Of a DNA stretch of 64,000 nucleotides, positions 1 to 9,249 are shown in pieces. This DNA is from Dysgonamonadaceae bacterium. GTDB taxonomy: Bacteria; Bacteroidota; Bacteroidia; Bacteroidales; Dysgonomonadaceae. Positions within the stretch are counted from its first letter, which is position 1, and each line of letters opens with the position of its first letter. Below the pieces are notes generated by a model. That model worked only from the letters and a program-made list of their open reading frames with translations, made no database searches and was not told where the DNA came from. Both the position numbers and the translations under genes were made by a program. The stretch spans positions 1 through 64,000 of the forward strand of contig JAIRUA010000018.1 in the NCBI GenBank assembly GCA_031254645.1, given 5' to 3'.

Positions 1-16
1 GTCATTATTTTGTTTT

Positions 17-44
17 GTAGAGACGTAGCGCGCTACGTCTCTAC
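17..44. repeat. REP-like perfect palindrome
   Basis: This is a 28-bp perfect palindrome with ends GTAGAGACG and CGTCTCTAC around the centre TAGCGCGCTA. It lies 12 bp beyond the mutB stop codon. The same 9-bp ends, with a different centre, recur at 11365-11392, which points to a dispersed REP-type element. It could also act as a terminator for mutB, although no T-run follows on that strand. Confidence 0.7.
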
Positions 45-55
45 GCGCCAAACAT

Positions 56-2200
56 TTACGAATTCAACACCCTCATAATCTCACACGCCGACTTCGACAC
101 CGAACTTCCCGGCCCAAAAATCGCCGCAACACCCGCCTTATACAGATAATCATAATCTTGCGCCGGAATAACTCCGCCCGCAACCACAATAATATCCGGA
201 CGACCCAAACGCTTCAACTCCTCAATTACCTGCGGAACAAGTGTTTTATGCCCTGCCGCCAACGACGATACGCCCAACACGTGCACATCGTTTTCAACCG
301 CTTGATGAGCAGCCTCTTCCGGCGTTTGGAACAACGGACCCATATCCACATCGAAACCGCAATCGGCATAACCCCTCGCCACTACTTTCGCGCCGCGATC
401 GTGTCCGTCTTGCCCCATTTTGGCAATCATAATTCTCGGTCTGCGACCCTCTTTTTTCGCGAATGTGTCTGTGAGCGAACGCGCTTCTTCGAGCGTCGCG
501 TTTGATTTTGATTCTGATGAGTACACGCCTGATATTGTTCTTATTACTGCATTATAACGTCCTACAATTTTTTCGCAAGCATCGGAAATTTCACCCAACG
601 ATGCGCGAACTCGTGCCGCTTCCACCGCTAATTCGAGCAAGTTTCCTTCGCCCGTTTCGACGCATTTTGTGATGGCTTCCAATGCTTTTTGAACGGCTGC
701 ATTGTCGCGATTTTTGCGTAATTCTGCCAAACGCTCGGTTTGTTGCTTACGCACTTGCGTGTTGTCCACTTCCAAGATATCAAGCGGGTCTTCGTTGGCA
801 AGGCGGTATTTGTTTACACCAATAATTGTCTGAACACCTGAGTCGATACGCGCTTGCGTACGCGCTGCCGCTTCTTCGATACGCATTTTTGGAAGACCTG
901 TTTCAATTGCCTTCGCCATTCCACCAAGTTTTTCCACTTCTTCAATCAGCGTCCACGCTTTGTCCACAAGTTCCTGAGTAAGAGCCTCAACGTAATACGA
1001 GCCTGCCCACGGGTCAACTTGACGTGTGATTTGCGTTTCTTCTTGAATGTAAATCTGCGTGTTTCGAGCGATACGCGCCGAAAAATCGGTCGGTAAAGCG
1101 ATAGCTTCGTCCAAAGCGTTGGTGTGCAGCGATTGCGTATGCCCCAACGCGGCAGCCATTGCTTCGATACAGGTACGCCCCACATTATTAAACGGGTCTT
1201 GCTCGGTGAGCGACCAGCCTGATGTTTGCGAGTGTGTGCGCAATGCCATTGATTTTGGGTTTTTAGAACCCATACTTTTCACGATTTTCGCCCATAACAA
1301 ACGCGCTGCACGCATTTTGGCAATTTCCATAAAATGGTTCATTCCGATTGCCCAGAAAAACGATAAACGCGGCGCAAATTTATCAATATCAATACCTGCA
1401 TCGATACCGGCACGCAAGTATTCGATACCGTCTGCCAGCGTGTAAGCCAACTCGATATCTGCCGTTGCACCAGCCTCTTGCATATGATAACCCGAAATAG
1501 AAATCGAGTTGAATTTCGGCATTTTTTGCGATGTAAACTCAAAAATATCGGCAATGATTTTCATCGAAAATTTAGGTGGATAAATATAGGTATTACGCAC
1601 CATAAATTCTTTCAGAATGTCATTTTGAATCGTTCCTGCCATTTCGTCAAGATTTGCGCCTTGCTCCTGAGCAGCAACGATGTAGAATGCAAGGACAGGT
1701 AGTACCGCACCATTCATCGTCATCGACACCGACATTTTATTCAACGGAATTCCGTCGAAAAGCACTTTCATATCTTCCACCGAGCAAATAGATACGCCAG
1801 CTTTACCCACATCGCCTACAACGCGCTCATTATCGGCATCATATCCGCGATGCGTCGGCAAATCGAATGCTACTGACAATCCTTTTTGTCCCGATGCTAA
1901 GTTTCTGCGATAGAATGCGTTACTTTCTTCGGCAGTAGAAAATCCGGCGTATTGACGAATTGTCCAAGGGCGCATCACGTACATCGTGGAATACGGTCCA
2001 CGAAGGTACGGTGCCACTCCGGCGGCATACCCTAAATGCTCCATTCCGGTGAGGTCTTCTTTTGTGTATACGGGCTTCACGGGAATTTGCTCCGGTGTGA
2101 GCCAGTTGGCTTTAATCTCGTTTTTTTCAACCCATTCTGTAGCATTTGCTTTTTCACAGCCTGCGGTATGGATATTTATATTTTTGAAATTTGGTTTCAT
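56..2200 (-). CDS. mutB: methylmalonyl-CoA mutase large subunit
   Basis: The protein is the catalytic, coenzyme B12-binding subunit that interconverts methylmalonyl-CoA and succinyl-CoA. In Bacteroidales this serves the succinate-to-propionate fermentation route. The 714-residue length is normal for the family. An N-terminal TIM-barrel mutase domain fills about residues 40-560. The C-terminal cobalamin-binding domain carries the DGHDRG motif (DxHxxG, lower axial His) near residue 605, followed by a GVSSLAAGH and AGGVIP segment typical of B12 Rossmann folds. It is the second gene of a two-gene operon, 8 bp after mutA. No epimerase or meaB-type chaperone gene lies inside the window. The identification is secure. 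Confidence 0.97.
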   Translation of the reverse strand: MKPNFKNINIHTAGCEKANATEWVEKNEIKANWLTPEQIPVKPVYTKEDLTGMEHLGYAAGVAPYLRGPYSTMYVMRPWTIRQYAGFSTAEESNAFYRRNLASGQKGLSVAFDLPTHRGYDADNERVVGDVGKAGVSICSVEDMKVLFDGIPLNKMSVSMTMNGAVLPVLAFYIVAAQEQGANLDEMAGTIQNDILKEFMVRNTYIYPPKFSMKIIADIFEFTSQKMPKFNSISISGYHMQEAGATADIELAYTLADGIEYLRAGIDAGIDIDKFAPRLSFFWAIGMNHFMEIAKMRAARLLWAKIVKSMGSKNPKSMALRTHSQTSGWSLTEQDPFNNVGRTCIEAMAAALGHTQSLHTNALDEAIALPTDFSARIARNTQIYIQEETQITRQVDPWAGSYYVEALTQELVDKAWTLIEEVEKLGGMAKAIETGLPKMRIEEAAARTQARIDSGVQTIIGVNKYRLANEDPLDILEVDNTQVRKQQTERLAELRKNRDNAAVQKALEAITKCVETGEGNLLELAVEAARVRASLGEISDACEKIVGRYNAVIRTISGVYSSESKSNATLEEARSLTDTFAKKEGRRPRIMIAKMGQDGHDRGAKVVARGYADCGFDVDMGPLFQTPEEAAHQAVENDVHVLGVSSLAAGHKTLVPQVIEELKRLGRPDIIVVAGGVIPAQDYDYLYKAGVAAIFGPGSSVSKSACEIMRVLNS

Positions 2201-2208
2201 TTTTTCTA

Positions 2209-4086
2209 TCAGTCTTTTCCTATGTTTAACTTCTCATTGAACATTCTCAACGTTTCCAATACATTGCTTTTCACGTTGATAAAATACTTAATGCCTTTCT
2301 CTTTCAACTCATCTGCACAAGCAGGTGCGCCTGCCACTACGAAAATCTCTTTCCCACCTTTCAGCAAATTATACGCTTCAGGTGCAAAAGTAACGTATTC
2401 GTCGTCGCTCGAACAAAGCACCACAATATCAGCACCTTTGGTACGAGCGGCTTTCACACCCTCTTCCACTGTGTTGAAACCAAGATTGTCGATAATTTTG
2501 TATCCCGCACAAGCGAAAAAGTTGCTCGAAAACTGCGAACGTGCCAAACGAAACGCCAAATTTCCGATGGTGAGCATAAACACTTTCGGCGTTTTTCCGC
2601 TGCGCTCGGTTGCCAAACGAAGTTCGTTGAACGCATTGGCGAGCGGTTGTGTGTTCAGTTTTTTGAGTGGTGTGTCGTCGCCTTTGTAACAACCACAATC
2701 GCTTGCGGTTTCGATTTTCGTGCTCATCGTTTCCGTGAAATTTGGATATTGGTTTGTGCCGAGAAGTATTTCACGACGTTGTGCCAGCGCTTTGAAACGT
2801 TCGTCAGCCGATGTGTTAATAGCATCTTGCACTGTACCCGCTTTCAAGGCTTCGTAAAACCCTGTTCCTTCGGTTTCTAAGAAAAGTTTCCATGCCTGTT
2901 CGGCAAGTGAATTTGTCAATGACTCAATATAATAAGAACCTGATGATGGGTCGGTAATTTTATCGAAATGCGATTCTTCTTTCAACAAAAGTTGCTGATT
3001 CACAGCGATGCGTTCGGCAAATTCGGTCGGCGTTTCAAACGCGCCGTCAAACGGAAGAACGGTCAATGAATCTACCGCGCCGATAGTGGCAGACATCGCT
3101 TCGGTTTGCGTACGCAGCATATTGACATACGGGTCGAAAAGCGATTGGTTGAAGCGTGATGTGGTGGCGTGAATATTCATTTTCGACGAACAACGACATT
3201 GTTTGTCATCTGGACACGTAATTTCGTAAGCGTTCACAATTTCCGCCCACAACCAACGTGCTGCGCGAAATTTCGCAATTTCCATAAAGTAGTTAGAGCC
3301 TACCCCAAACTCAAATTTTATTTTTTTTGCTGCTAACGACGGCTCAATACCATTTTCGATGAGCGCCGAAAGCACCTGATTTCCATACGAAAGGCTATAT
3401 CCCAACTCTTGAAAACTGTATGCGCCCGCATCGTTCATTCGGTTTCCTGTAATGGAAATGGCTTTGTAACGCGGTAGTACTGAAAGTGTTTCAACGATAT
3501 CCACCGAGTTTTGAACCCAATTTGGCTCATCAACACCTTTTTTGAGAATTTTGCGGAATGGATCGAATTCTACCGAACCGTAACATTTCTTTAAATCAAC
3601 GTTTTGCGTGCTCACATAATCCGCCACCAATTTGGCAAGTTCGAGCGTACACGAAATGCAAGTTCTGAAATTCAATTCCACTTTTTCGGGTGAAATGCTG
3701 TTGAGAAGCGTAGCAAGATTCGCCACCGAAAGTGCATCACTCGGCAACGAAAATCCGAATGAAGTAACGCCTTTTTCCAACAGTGTAAGGATTTTTTTGT
3801 TTGCTTCCGCAAAATCTTTCACGTCAATCTCTTGACGCACATACCATACGTTATCCTTTCTAGTGCTGCGAATGTAGGGAAATTCGCCGGGCAAATTATC
3901 CGTCGAATGAAATCCCTCAATGTCCTCCGCGCGATAAAACGGATTTACATTAAAACCTTCGTTTGTTTTCCAAACCAGTTTTTTTTGGAAATCAGCACCT
4001 TTCAAATCTGCCGTGATTACTTCCAACCACCCTTCGGTGGAAACCTGTGGAAAATCTGTAAAAAGTTTTTCTCTTTGGTTAGTCAT
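2209..4086 (-). CDS. mutA: methylmalonyl-CoA mutase small subunit
   Basis: This is the non-catalytic partner of MutB. Its 625 residues are usual for the family. The mutase barrel domain is recognisable (segments such as [12 protein letters not shown] and [15 protein letters not shown]). The C-terminal Rossmann-like region lacks the DxHxxG cobalamin motif, as expected for the small subunit. It is transcribed first, with mutB following after 8 bp. A TATTTTTG -7 box on the minus strand at 4178-4185 is the likely promoter. The residue run [17 protein letters not shown] corresponds to the substrate-pocket segment of the family. Confidence 0.96.
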   Translation of the reverse strand: MTNQREKLFTDFPQVSTEGWLEVITADLKGADFQKKLVWKTNEGFNVNPFYRAEDIEGFHSTDNLPGEFPYIRSTRKDNVWYVRQEIDVKDFAEANKKILTLLEKGVTSFGFSLPSDALSVANLATLLNSISPEKVELNFRTCISCTLELAKLVADYVSTQNVDLKKCYGSVEFDPFRKILKKGVDEPNWVQNSVDIVETLSVLPRYKAISITGNRMNDAGAYSFQELGYSLSYGNQVLSALIENGIEPSLAAKKIKFEFGVGSNYFMEIAKFRAARWLWAEIVNAYEITCPDDKQCRCSSKMNIHATTSRFNQSLFDPYVNMLRTQTEAMSATIGAVDSLTVLPFDGAFETPTEFAERIAVNQQLLLKEESHFDKITDPSSGSYYIESLTNSLAEQAWKLFLETEGTGFYEALKAGTVQDAINTSADERFKALAQRREILLGTNQYPNFTETMSTKIETASDCGCYKGDDTPLKKLNTQPLANAFNELRLATERSGKTPKVFMLTIGNLAFRLARSQFSSNFFACAGYKIIDNLGFNTVEEGVKAARTKGADIVVLCSSDDEYVTFAPEAYNLLKGGKEIFVVAGAPACADELKEKGIKYFINVKSNVLETLRMFNEKLNIGKD

Positions 4087-4177
4087 AAGTTGTTTATATT
4101 TATTGTTTTACTTCTTTTCAAAATGAGATTGCACAACAATAACCTTTGTTGTATTTTCTTGCTTGCTTTTGGGCGTA

Positions 4178-4185
4178 CAAAAATA
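4178..4185 (-). promoter_or_regulatory. -7 box of the mutA-mutB operon
   Basis: Read on the minus strand this is TATTTTTG followed by TACGCC, matching the Bacteroidota TAnnTTTG -7 element. A TTTC lies 19 bases upstream in the -33 position. It sits about 90 bp before the mutA start, in the only sizeable gap upstream of the operon. Confidence 0.5.
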
Positions 4186-4262
4186 CGACAAATTGTTTAG
4201 TTTTGAAAGAGTTCAAGAAGAAAGTTACAAATTGATAGTAGGCTTTGTGAAGATTTTCAATT

Positions 4263-5135
4263 TTACACCGAAATCAACCCATTTCTAATACAATAAAACG
4301 TTAATCCCGAAACGGTTTTGATACCTGTTTTCGCAATAATATTTTTCCGGTGCGTAAGCACGGTATTAAGGCTGATGCTGAGCTTGTCGGCAATTTCTTT
4401 GTTGAGCAAACCTTGAACGATGAGTTTTAGAATTTCCATTTCGCGGTTTGTTAAATGATTTTCATTGTTGTGATAATATACGTGTTTATCATCCTCTGCA
4501 AAAGCGTGTTGCAGGTATTCCATATCGGCAGAATTGAGTTCTTCAAACTTCGGACGAAGTACTTTGCTGCGCAATCGATTGTGTACCGACAAATCTTTTT
4601 CGAGCGATGAAATCGAAAAGATCACGGCGTAGCAAAGGTTTTGGTTGTATTCGCCCGAAACGTGCTTAATGAGGATGCTTTTGAGGTCGTGCAGCAAATC
4701 GTCGGGGAAATCATCGTTGTGATTCACGCCGTTTTGCAGCGAATTTGTCAGTTTTTCTTTGAATTGCACAAACAGTCCGCGAAGTGCGTTAAGTTCTTTA
4801 TTATGAGAGCCGCTCATCGCAATAAAAGCGTTTAAGTGTTTTTCGATATTCGGCACTAAATCGTGCAAGTAATTTTCTACCGTTCGTTGAAAATATTCGG
4901 CAATCAGTTCCGCTTCAAACAGCGAAAGCACAGAATCGGGCAAATACGTTTCATTTACATACACATTTAACACAGTGAGAATGAAATCGATATTTAAATC
5001 GTGCTCATCGCAAATATCGGCAATGGTTTTATCGCCCACGCCCAACCGTATACCGAAACGATTGAACACAGGAATGAGTTCATTCTTTTTGGCGAGTAAA
5101 TCTGCTACCACACTATTTTCAACTATCAGCTTCAA
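4263..5135 (-). CDS. LuxR-type regulator with RIC/hemerythrin-like sensor
   Basis: This is a 290-residue predicted transcription regulator. Residues about 1-60 resemble the ScdA/YtfE (RIC) N-terminal domain, but the usual Cys-Cys pair is replaced (RLGVGDKT). Residues about 70-200 are helical and rich in His and Glu (ENYLHDLVPNIEKHL, SGSHNKEL, LIKHVSGEYNQ), as in hemerythrin-like di-iron domains. The C-terminus (about 225-290) is a LuxR/GerE helix-turn-helix (LTNREMEILKLIVQGLLNKE, then IADKLSISLNTVLTHRKNI). It starts 3 bp after the YgbA-like gene, so the two form an operon. I infer a sensor of nitric oxide, oxygen or iron-cluster damage. The HTH assignment is secure and the hemerythrin assignment moderate. 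Confidence 0.8.
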   Translation of the reverse strand: MKLIVENSVVADLLAKKNELIPVFNRFGIRLGVGDKTIADICDEHDLNIDFILTVLNVYVNETYLPDSVLSLFEAELIAEYFQRTVENYLHDLVPNIEKHLNAFIAMSGSHNKELNALRGLFVQFKEKLTNSLQNGVNHNDDFPDDLLHDLKSILIKHVSGEYNQNLCYAVIFSISSLEKDLSVHNRLRSKVLRPKFEELNSADMEYLQHAFAEDDKHVYYHNNENHLTNREMEILKLIVQGLLNKEIADKLSISLNTVLTHRKNIIAKTGIKTVSGLTFYCIRNGLISV

Positions 5136-5138
5136 TTC

Positions 5139-5453
5139 TTAAACTTTTAAATCTTTAAACTTTAAGCCCTTTAGACTATATCTTATTGCATCAATTGGGT
5201 GAAAAAACAACATTCTTTTTCCCGAAAAACGCATCACATATTGTATTTGTAAACGTTTATCTTCTTTATAACAATGAATTGGACACGAACTGCATGTTGG
5301 CTTTTTTTCGCCATACGGACAACGTTCGAGTCGTTGCCAAGCATAATTATGTAATTCCGTACATTCTTCACACAATCCTTGCGAAATATCGTGATTGAAA
5401 CGGCAATAAATGGCAATCATTTTGCTTACAACTCGTTTTTCACTTTCGTTCAT
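5139..5453 (-). CDS. YgbA-type nitrous oxide-stimulated promoter family protein
   Basis: This is a 104-residue cysteine-rich protein of the YgbA_NO family (E. coli YgbA type). Eight cysteines lie in the first two thirds, including CEEC and CSSCPIHC clusters suited to binding metal or an iron-sulfur cluster. The C-terminal stretch MRFSGKRMLFFHPIDAIRY is typical of the family. It is the first gene of an operon with the hemerythrin-LuxR regulator, which supports a role in response to nitrosative stress. The molecular function of the family is poorly known. Confidence 0.85.
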   Translation of the reverse strand: MNESEKRVVSKMIAIYCRFNHDISQGLCEECTELHNYAWQRLERCPYGEKKPTCSSCPIHCYKEDKRLQIQYVMRFSGKRMLFFHPIDAIRYSLKGLKFKDLKV

Positions 5454-5470
5454 TTTTTACATCTGCTCAT

Positions 5471-6916
5471 CTAGAAAATATGATAAGTTAAACTAACATT
5501 AAATAATGATGAAAAAATATTTCTGCCGGAAGAACCACCACTGTCCCACTTGTAACGACTTGGTGCATATCTAAGCCCACAATCGCCTGCCAAACGAAAA
5601 TGGGGCGAAAAATAATAATATAATTTGGCGCTAAGAATAGTATCATAATTCGTAAAACGTCCTTGTTCATCAATTATATTTCTCGAAACTCTTTGCAATG
5701 CTCCTACTTGAATATTTGTTCTTGTATTTGGATAATAACCCAAATAGTAACTTGCAAAAGCAGTGAATATTTTGCCGTCAGTACGATCAGTATATTCGTC
5801 ATTACCTGTTTGTTCACTTCGTTGGGAATGGATACTACCAATAGCTCTTGCATCTACACTGTGTTGCCAATTTAACTTAAACGGTTTTTCATAATTAAAA
5901 TTCAAATATGCTGCTAACTCACTTACATTCCAAATATTTTTTTGCGTTACGTGAGTCGTTTCCGAGTTTTGATGAAAATAATATGGGCGTACTACAAAAG
6001 ATACTTCATAACCCGATCTACGTGAAAATAAGGCGCCATGGTGCCACATATCATACAAAGTAGTAAAATATGATGCGCCATTATCAGCCAATAAGTTATT
6101 CTTCACAAAAAACGAATCAACCGCCGCAATTTCGTCCATTAAATGCAAGCGCGAATCTAAAAATCGTTTGTTCTTAACAGTTGAAATCTTTTGCGATAGT
6201 GCTAGCAGTTCTTCATTAGAAAGATTTCGGGTCAAAACATTTCTTTTGGAAAGCGCATCGGCAATATAAATCGCCTGACGGGCGTCTTCCACATTCTCTA
6301 TACGTCCATATCCAATACCTATTTTTGGGGAAAAGTTAAAAGAAAATATATTCCGCTTTTCGTTACTATCTTCCGATTGATTTTTTGTTTTGTCTCGCGT
6401 AAAACTATAAGCAACGTTGCTAGATGCACCATAATCCATAAAAATCGATTCAGAAAAATACCATTTATTCAACCAACCCAGATTTAAAGAATTTCGTTGA
6501 AACGATTTTGACATATTGTTTATAATGGTTGGACTATCGTTTGTAAATGTTCGTTCATATGTTTCAGAGTTGTGATCCTGTGCAAATGATAGTCTACCTG
6601 CTAAATGCGATATTCTTTTACGGGTATTAACATAACGCGAAAAGTCAGATTGAATATTACCGGTAAAATCTGAGGTTTTAAACAAATCGTTATGACTGTC
6701 TGAACTGTTGTCCGAACGTAAATAGCTGGAATTCAAATATAAATCAATATCCAGCCGATTTCGTACAATATCCGGCGTGATATATTTACCAATATCAAAG
6801 TTTGTGTGTCTGCTCTGTGAAGGTTTCCACTCTTTATTCTCATTTTGTGCACTGTCTTGAGAATACACGCCGACAACAAAAAGTGAGACAATTAAAACTA
6901 AAATTACTTTTTTCAT
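5471..6916 (-). CDS. outer-membrane beta-barrel protein, function unknown
   Basis: The protein is about 481 residues and begins with a clear signal peptide (MKKVILVLIVSLFVVGVYSQ). I chose the Met at 6916 rather than the one at 6940, because the later start gives a standard signal peptide and avoids overlap with the upstream gene. The rest is rich in alternating aromatic and polar strands (for example AKLYYYFSPHFRLAGDCGLR). It ends in a phenylalanine after SLTYHI, as expected for a protein inserted by the BAM machinery. I recognise no specific family. It may be co-transcribed with the AlaX-like gene just upstream. Confidence 0.75.
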   Translation of the reverse strand: MKKVILVLIVSLFVVGVYSQDSAQNENKEWKPSQSRHTNFDIGKYITPDIVRNRLDIDLYLNSSYLRSDNSSDSHNDLFKTSDFTGNIQSDFSRYVNTRKRISHLAGRLSFAQDHNSETYERTFTNDSPTIINNMSKSFQRNSLNLGWLNKWYFSESIFMDYGASSNVAYSFTRDKTKNQSEDSNEKRNIFSFNFSPKIGIGYGRIENVEDARQAIYIADALSKRNVLTRNLSNEELLALSQKISTVKNKRFLDSRLHLMDEIAAVDSFFVKNNLLADNGASYFTTLYDMWHHGALFSRRSGYEVSFVVRPYYFHQNSETTHVTQKNIWNVSELAAYLNFNYEKPFKLNWQHSVDARAIGSIHSQRSEQTGNDEYTDRTDGKIFTAFASYYLGYYPNTRTNIQVGALQRVSRNIIDEQGRFTNYDTILSAKLYYYFSPHFRLAGDCGLRYAPSRYKWDSGGSSGRNIFSSLFNVSLTYHIF

Positions 6917-6929
6917 CTGTTTTATATTT

Positions 6930-7394
6930 TTATATTTCATTTTTCAACTTAAATCGCACACGCCATTTACTATCGCAAAAGTTGTGGCTAATGATTTCAA
7001 AACGACCAATTTCCGATGTTTTCGCCACGTGCGCACCAATACAAGCGCAAACATCAAAATCCCCCACTCGCACAATTCGCAAAATTGACGACACATTTTC
7101 GGGTAATTTTGACAAATCTACGATTTCCTTCGCTTCCGAAATCGGCATAAATGCTTCGGTAACCGTCAAATCACGTCCAATCACCTCATTCACGGCATCT
7201 TCAATCGCTTTCACCTGTTCATCGGAAAGTGCTTCGGAAAGAATATAATCCGCTTTGCTTTTCTTCCTCTCAATGTGCGTGTTATGTGAACGTCCGCAGC
7301 CAAACATTCGAACCATTGTTTGATTAAGAATATGTTCGGCGGTGTGCATCGGCGGATTTTCTTGTTTATTATGCTCGTTGAGTTGATGCTTCAT
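6930..7394 (-). CDS. AlaX-like alanyl-tRNA editing domain protein
   Basis: This 154-residue free-standing editing domain resembles the second additional domain of alanyl/threonyl-tRNA synthetases. The zinc-binding HxxxH is seen in HTAEHIL (about residues 17-23) and the CxxxH partner in CACIGAH near the end. Proteins of this type hydrolyse mischarged Ser- or Gly-tRNA(Ala). It is divergent from pyk, with a minus-strand TATCTTTGC at 7412-7420 as probable promoter. Substrate specificity cannot be read from the sequence. Confidence 0.82.
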   Translation of the reverse strand: MKHQLNEHNKQENPPMHTAEHILNQTMVRMFGCGRSHNTHIERKKSKADYILSEALSDEQVKAIEDAVNEVIGRDLTVTEAFMPISEAKEIVDLSKLPENVSSILRIVRVGDFDVCACIGAHVAKTSEIGRFEIISHNFCDSKWRVRFKLKNEI

Positions 7395-7411
7395 TTAATT
7401 TTATTTAGTCC

Positions 7412-7449
7412 GCAAAGATAGCAATAATGAAATAATATGTGTACTTTTG
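7412..7449. promoter_or_regulatory. divergent promoter pair, AlaX-like gene / pyk
   Basis: The minus strand has TATCTTTGC at 7412-7420 facing the AlaX-like gene. The plus strand has TACTTTTG at 7442-7449 facing pyk. Both match the Bacteroidota -7 consensus TAnnTTTG. The plus-strand box lies inside any pyk reading frame extended to a start at 7437, which argues for the later Met at 7479. Confidence 0.6.
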
Positions 7450-7478
7450 TGCCCGAAAAATATTTTTCATATTTAATT

Positions 7479-8900
7479 ATGCCAAAAAAATATACTAAAA
7501 TAGTTGCTACTATCAGCGATAAGCGTTGCGAAATTGATTTTATCCGACAATTATACAACGAAGGTATGAACGTTGTGCGAATGAATTCGGCACACTTACA
7601 GCGTGATGGTTTTATGAATATTATCAACAATGTTCGTGCAGTAAGCAATAAAATCGCATTATTGGTTGATACAAAAGGTCCCGAAGTGCGCACCACAGTT
7701 GCTCAGGACGATGCTATTGAAATCAAAACCGGCGATTTAATTCGTGTTGTTGGTAATCCCGATTACATTTCAAATAAAGAATGTGTCGCAGTGAGTTATC
7801 CGTTTTTTGTACGTGATTTGCACGTGGGCGACGACATTTTGATAGACGACGGCGAAATTGAATTGAAAGTTGAAGAAAAAAACAGCGATTTCCTGCTTTG
7901 TCGCGTACAAAACGATGGCATTCTCGGATCACGCAAAAGCGTAAATGTACCCGGTGTGCGCATCAACTTGCCATCATTAACCGAAAGAGACCGTGAAAAT
8001 ATTCTTTTTGCCATTGAGCAAGATTTGGATTTTATCGCCCACTCATTCGTTCGCAACAAAGAAGATTTAATTGATATTCAGAAGATTTTAGATGAGCATA
8101 ACAGTCAAATAAAAATTATTTCGAAAATCGAAAACCAAGAAGGTGTTGATAATATCGACGAAATTCTCAAATATTGTTATGGCGTGATGATTGCGCGCGG
8201 CGATTTGGGAATTGAAGTGGCACAGGAAAAAATTCCGGGTATCCAACGTCGTTTGATTCGTAAATGCGTGCAGGCAAAAAAACCGGTTATTGTGGCCACG
8301 CAAATGCTTCATTCAATGATTTCGAATCCTCGTCCAACACGTGCCGAAGTAACCGATATTGCCAACGCTATCTACTATCGTACCGATGCGCTAATGCTCA
8401 GTGGTGAAACTGCTTACGGAAAATATCCGGTAGAAGCAGTGCGCACAATGGCAAAAATAGCAAAAGAAGCGGAAAAAACAAAAATGCCTGAAAATGATAT
8501 CCCCGTTCCAATTGAACACAATGATATAACTTCATTTTTGGCAAATGCCGCTGTTGAAGCCAGCACAAAAATTGGTATAAAAGCCATTATAAACGATTCA
8601 ATTGGTGGAGGAACATCGCGTGCCCTGGCTGCCTATCGCGCCCAAAAACCCGTTTTCGCATTTTGTTATCACGAACGAACAATGCGCGAATTGGCGCTTT
8701 CGTATGGTATTTTTCCCGAATATAGAACGCGTTCGACAAACACGCAAGAATATTTTCACGAAGGACTGCAAGAACTTGTCGAAAGTGGAATTTTAAAAAC
8801 AGACGATTTTGTTTGTACCCTAAGCGGACTATTTGACTCGGGATTGGGAACCACACTGTTGGATATCAATCGTGTTGATAGAATATTAGCGGAGAAATAG
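7479..8900 (+). CDS. pyk: pyruvate kinase
   Basis: This enzyme converts phosphoenolpyruvate and ADP to pyruvate and ATP, the last step of glycolysis. The start was set at MPKKYTKIVATIS because the -7 promoter box at 7442-7449 lies upstream of it and no signal sequence is expected. The resulting 473 residues are normal. Family motifs are present: an N-terminal barrel with VRMNSAH, DTKGPEVRT, the active-site segment MIARGDLGIEV, then KPVIVATQMLHSM and PTRAEVTDIANA. The C-terminal allosteric domain follows (IGGGTSRALAAYRAQKPVFA). It is monocistronic, with a hairpin-rich gap after it. Confidence 0.97.
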   Translation: MPKKYTKIVATISDKRCEIDFIRQLYNEGMNVVRMNSAHLQRDGFMNIINNVRAVSNKIALLVDTKGPEVRTTVAQDDAIEIKTGDLIRVVGNPDYISNKECVAVSYPFFVRDLHVGDDILIDDGEIELKVEEKNSDFLLCRVQNDGILGSRKSVNVPGVRINLPSLTERDRENILFAIEQDLDFIAHSFVRNKEDLIDIQKILDEHNSQIKIISKIENQEGVDNIDEILKYCYGVMIARGDLGIEVAQEKIPGIQRRLIRKCVQAKKPVIVATQMLHSMISNPRPTRAEVTDIANAIYYRTDALMLSGETAYGKYPVEAVRTMAKIAKEAEKTKMPENDIPVPIEHNDITSFLANAAVEASTKIGIKAIINDSIGGGTSRALAAYRAQKPVFAFCYHERTMRELALSYGIFPEYRTRSTNTQEYFHEGLQELVESGILKTDDFVCTLSGLFDSGLGTTLLDINRVDRILAEK

Positions 8901-8916
8901 TTGCACCGGATTTGTC

Positions 8917-8937
8917 ATTGCGGGCTTGATCCGCAAT
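8917..8937. repeat. hairpin after pyk (dispersed-repeat remnant)
   Basis: A perfect 7-bp stem ATTGCGG/CCGCAAT with a 7-base loop lies 17 bp after the pyk stop. About 20 bases further on is CTGTGTCATCTGCGC, which closely matches part of the hairpin at 35900-35937. This gap therefore looks like a graveyard of short intergenic repeats rather than a clean terminator, because no T-run follows the stem. Confidence 0.45.
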
Positions 8938-9019
8938 CTCCCTGTTTTAGGGGATTCTGTGTCATCTGCGCTCTGTTAGGGTAGCCCTAAAATTATGTAA
9001 AAACTTTTTTCTACTTTTA

Positions 9020-9052
9020 TTTGCAAAATTGGAAAATAAGCACTACTTTTGC
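9020..9052 (+). promoter_or_regulatory. tRNA-Met promoter
   Basis: TTTG at 9020-9023 and TACTTTTGC at 9044-9052 are separated by 20 bases. This is a near-ideal Bacteroidota promoter, 47 bp upstream of the mature tRNA 5' end. Confidence 0.8.
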
Positions 9053-9099
9053 ACTCGATTTTGAAAGTGATGTTCAAAATCCCGAATTTATAAATTGTT

Positions 9100-9173
9100 G
9101 GCGAGATAGCTCAGTTGGTTAGAGCGCATGATTCATAATCATGAGGTCCCGAGTTCAATTCTCGGTCTCGCTA
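9100..9173 (+). tRNA. tRNA-Met (anticodon CAT, elongator type)
   Basis: A full cloverleaf of 74 nt can be drawn. It has acceptor stem GGCGAGA/TCTCGCT, D arm GCTC/GAGC, anticodon stem CATGA/TCATG around loop TTCATAA, and T arm CCGAG/CTCGG with TTCAATT. The discriminator base is A and CCA is not encoded. The initiator-specific GGG/CCC pairs in the anticodon stem are absent, so it is elongator Met. A lysidine-modified tRNA-Ile(CAT) cannot be fully excluded by eye. Confidence 0.95.
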
Positions 9174-9182
9174 CATAAATTG

Positions 9183-9212
9183 AAGCAGTTACATAAATGT
9201 AGCTGCTTTTTT
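9183..9212 (+). terminator. rho-independent terminator after tRNA-Met
   Basis: The stem AAGCAGTTACA/TGTAGCTGCTT (one G-T pair) closes a TAAA loop and runs into six T. It lies 9 bp downstream of the tRNA. Confidence 0.85.
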
Positions 9213-9213
9213 G

Positions 9214-9246
9214 TTTGGGAATTTGGCTAATCTTGTGTAATTTTGC
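9214..9246 (+). promoter_or_regulatory. promoter abutting the HAD gene start
   Basis: TTTG at 9214-9217 and TAATTTTGC at 9238-9246 are spaced by 20 bases. The -7 box ends only 3 bases before the ATG at 9250, so transcription would begin at or just inside the start codon. Confidence 0.65.
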
Positions 9247-9249
9247 AAA

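Noticed and set aside
2036..2689. 217-codon plus-strand frame across the mutB-mutA junction
   Set aside because: It overlaps both mutase genes and has no domain; antisense shadow.
7437..7478. Longer pyruvate kinase start at 7437
   Set aside because: The extension contains the -7 promoter box TACTTTTG and encodes no conserved residues; the start at 7479 gives the usual N-terminus.
8917..8990. Intrinsic terminator for pyk
   Set aside because: The stem is real but lacks a following T-run and looks like part of dispersed repeats, so it was recorded as a repeat instead.
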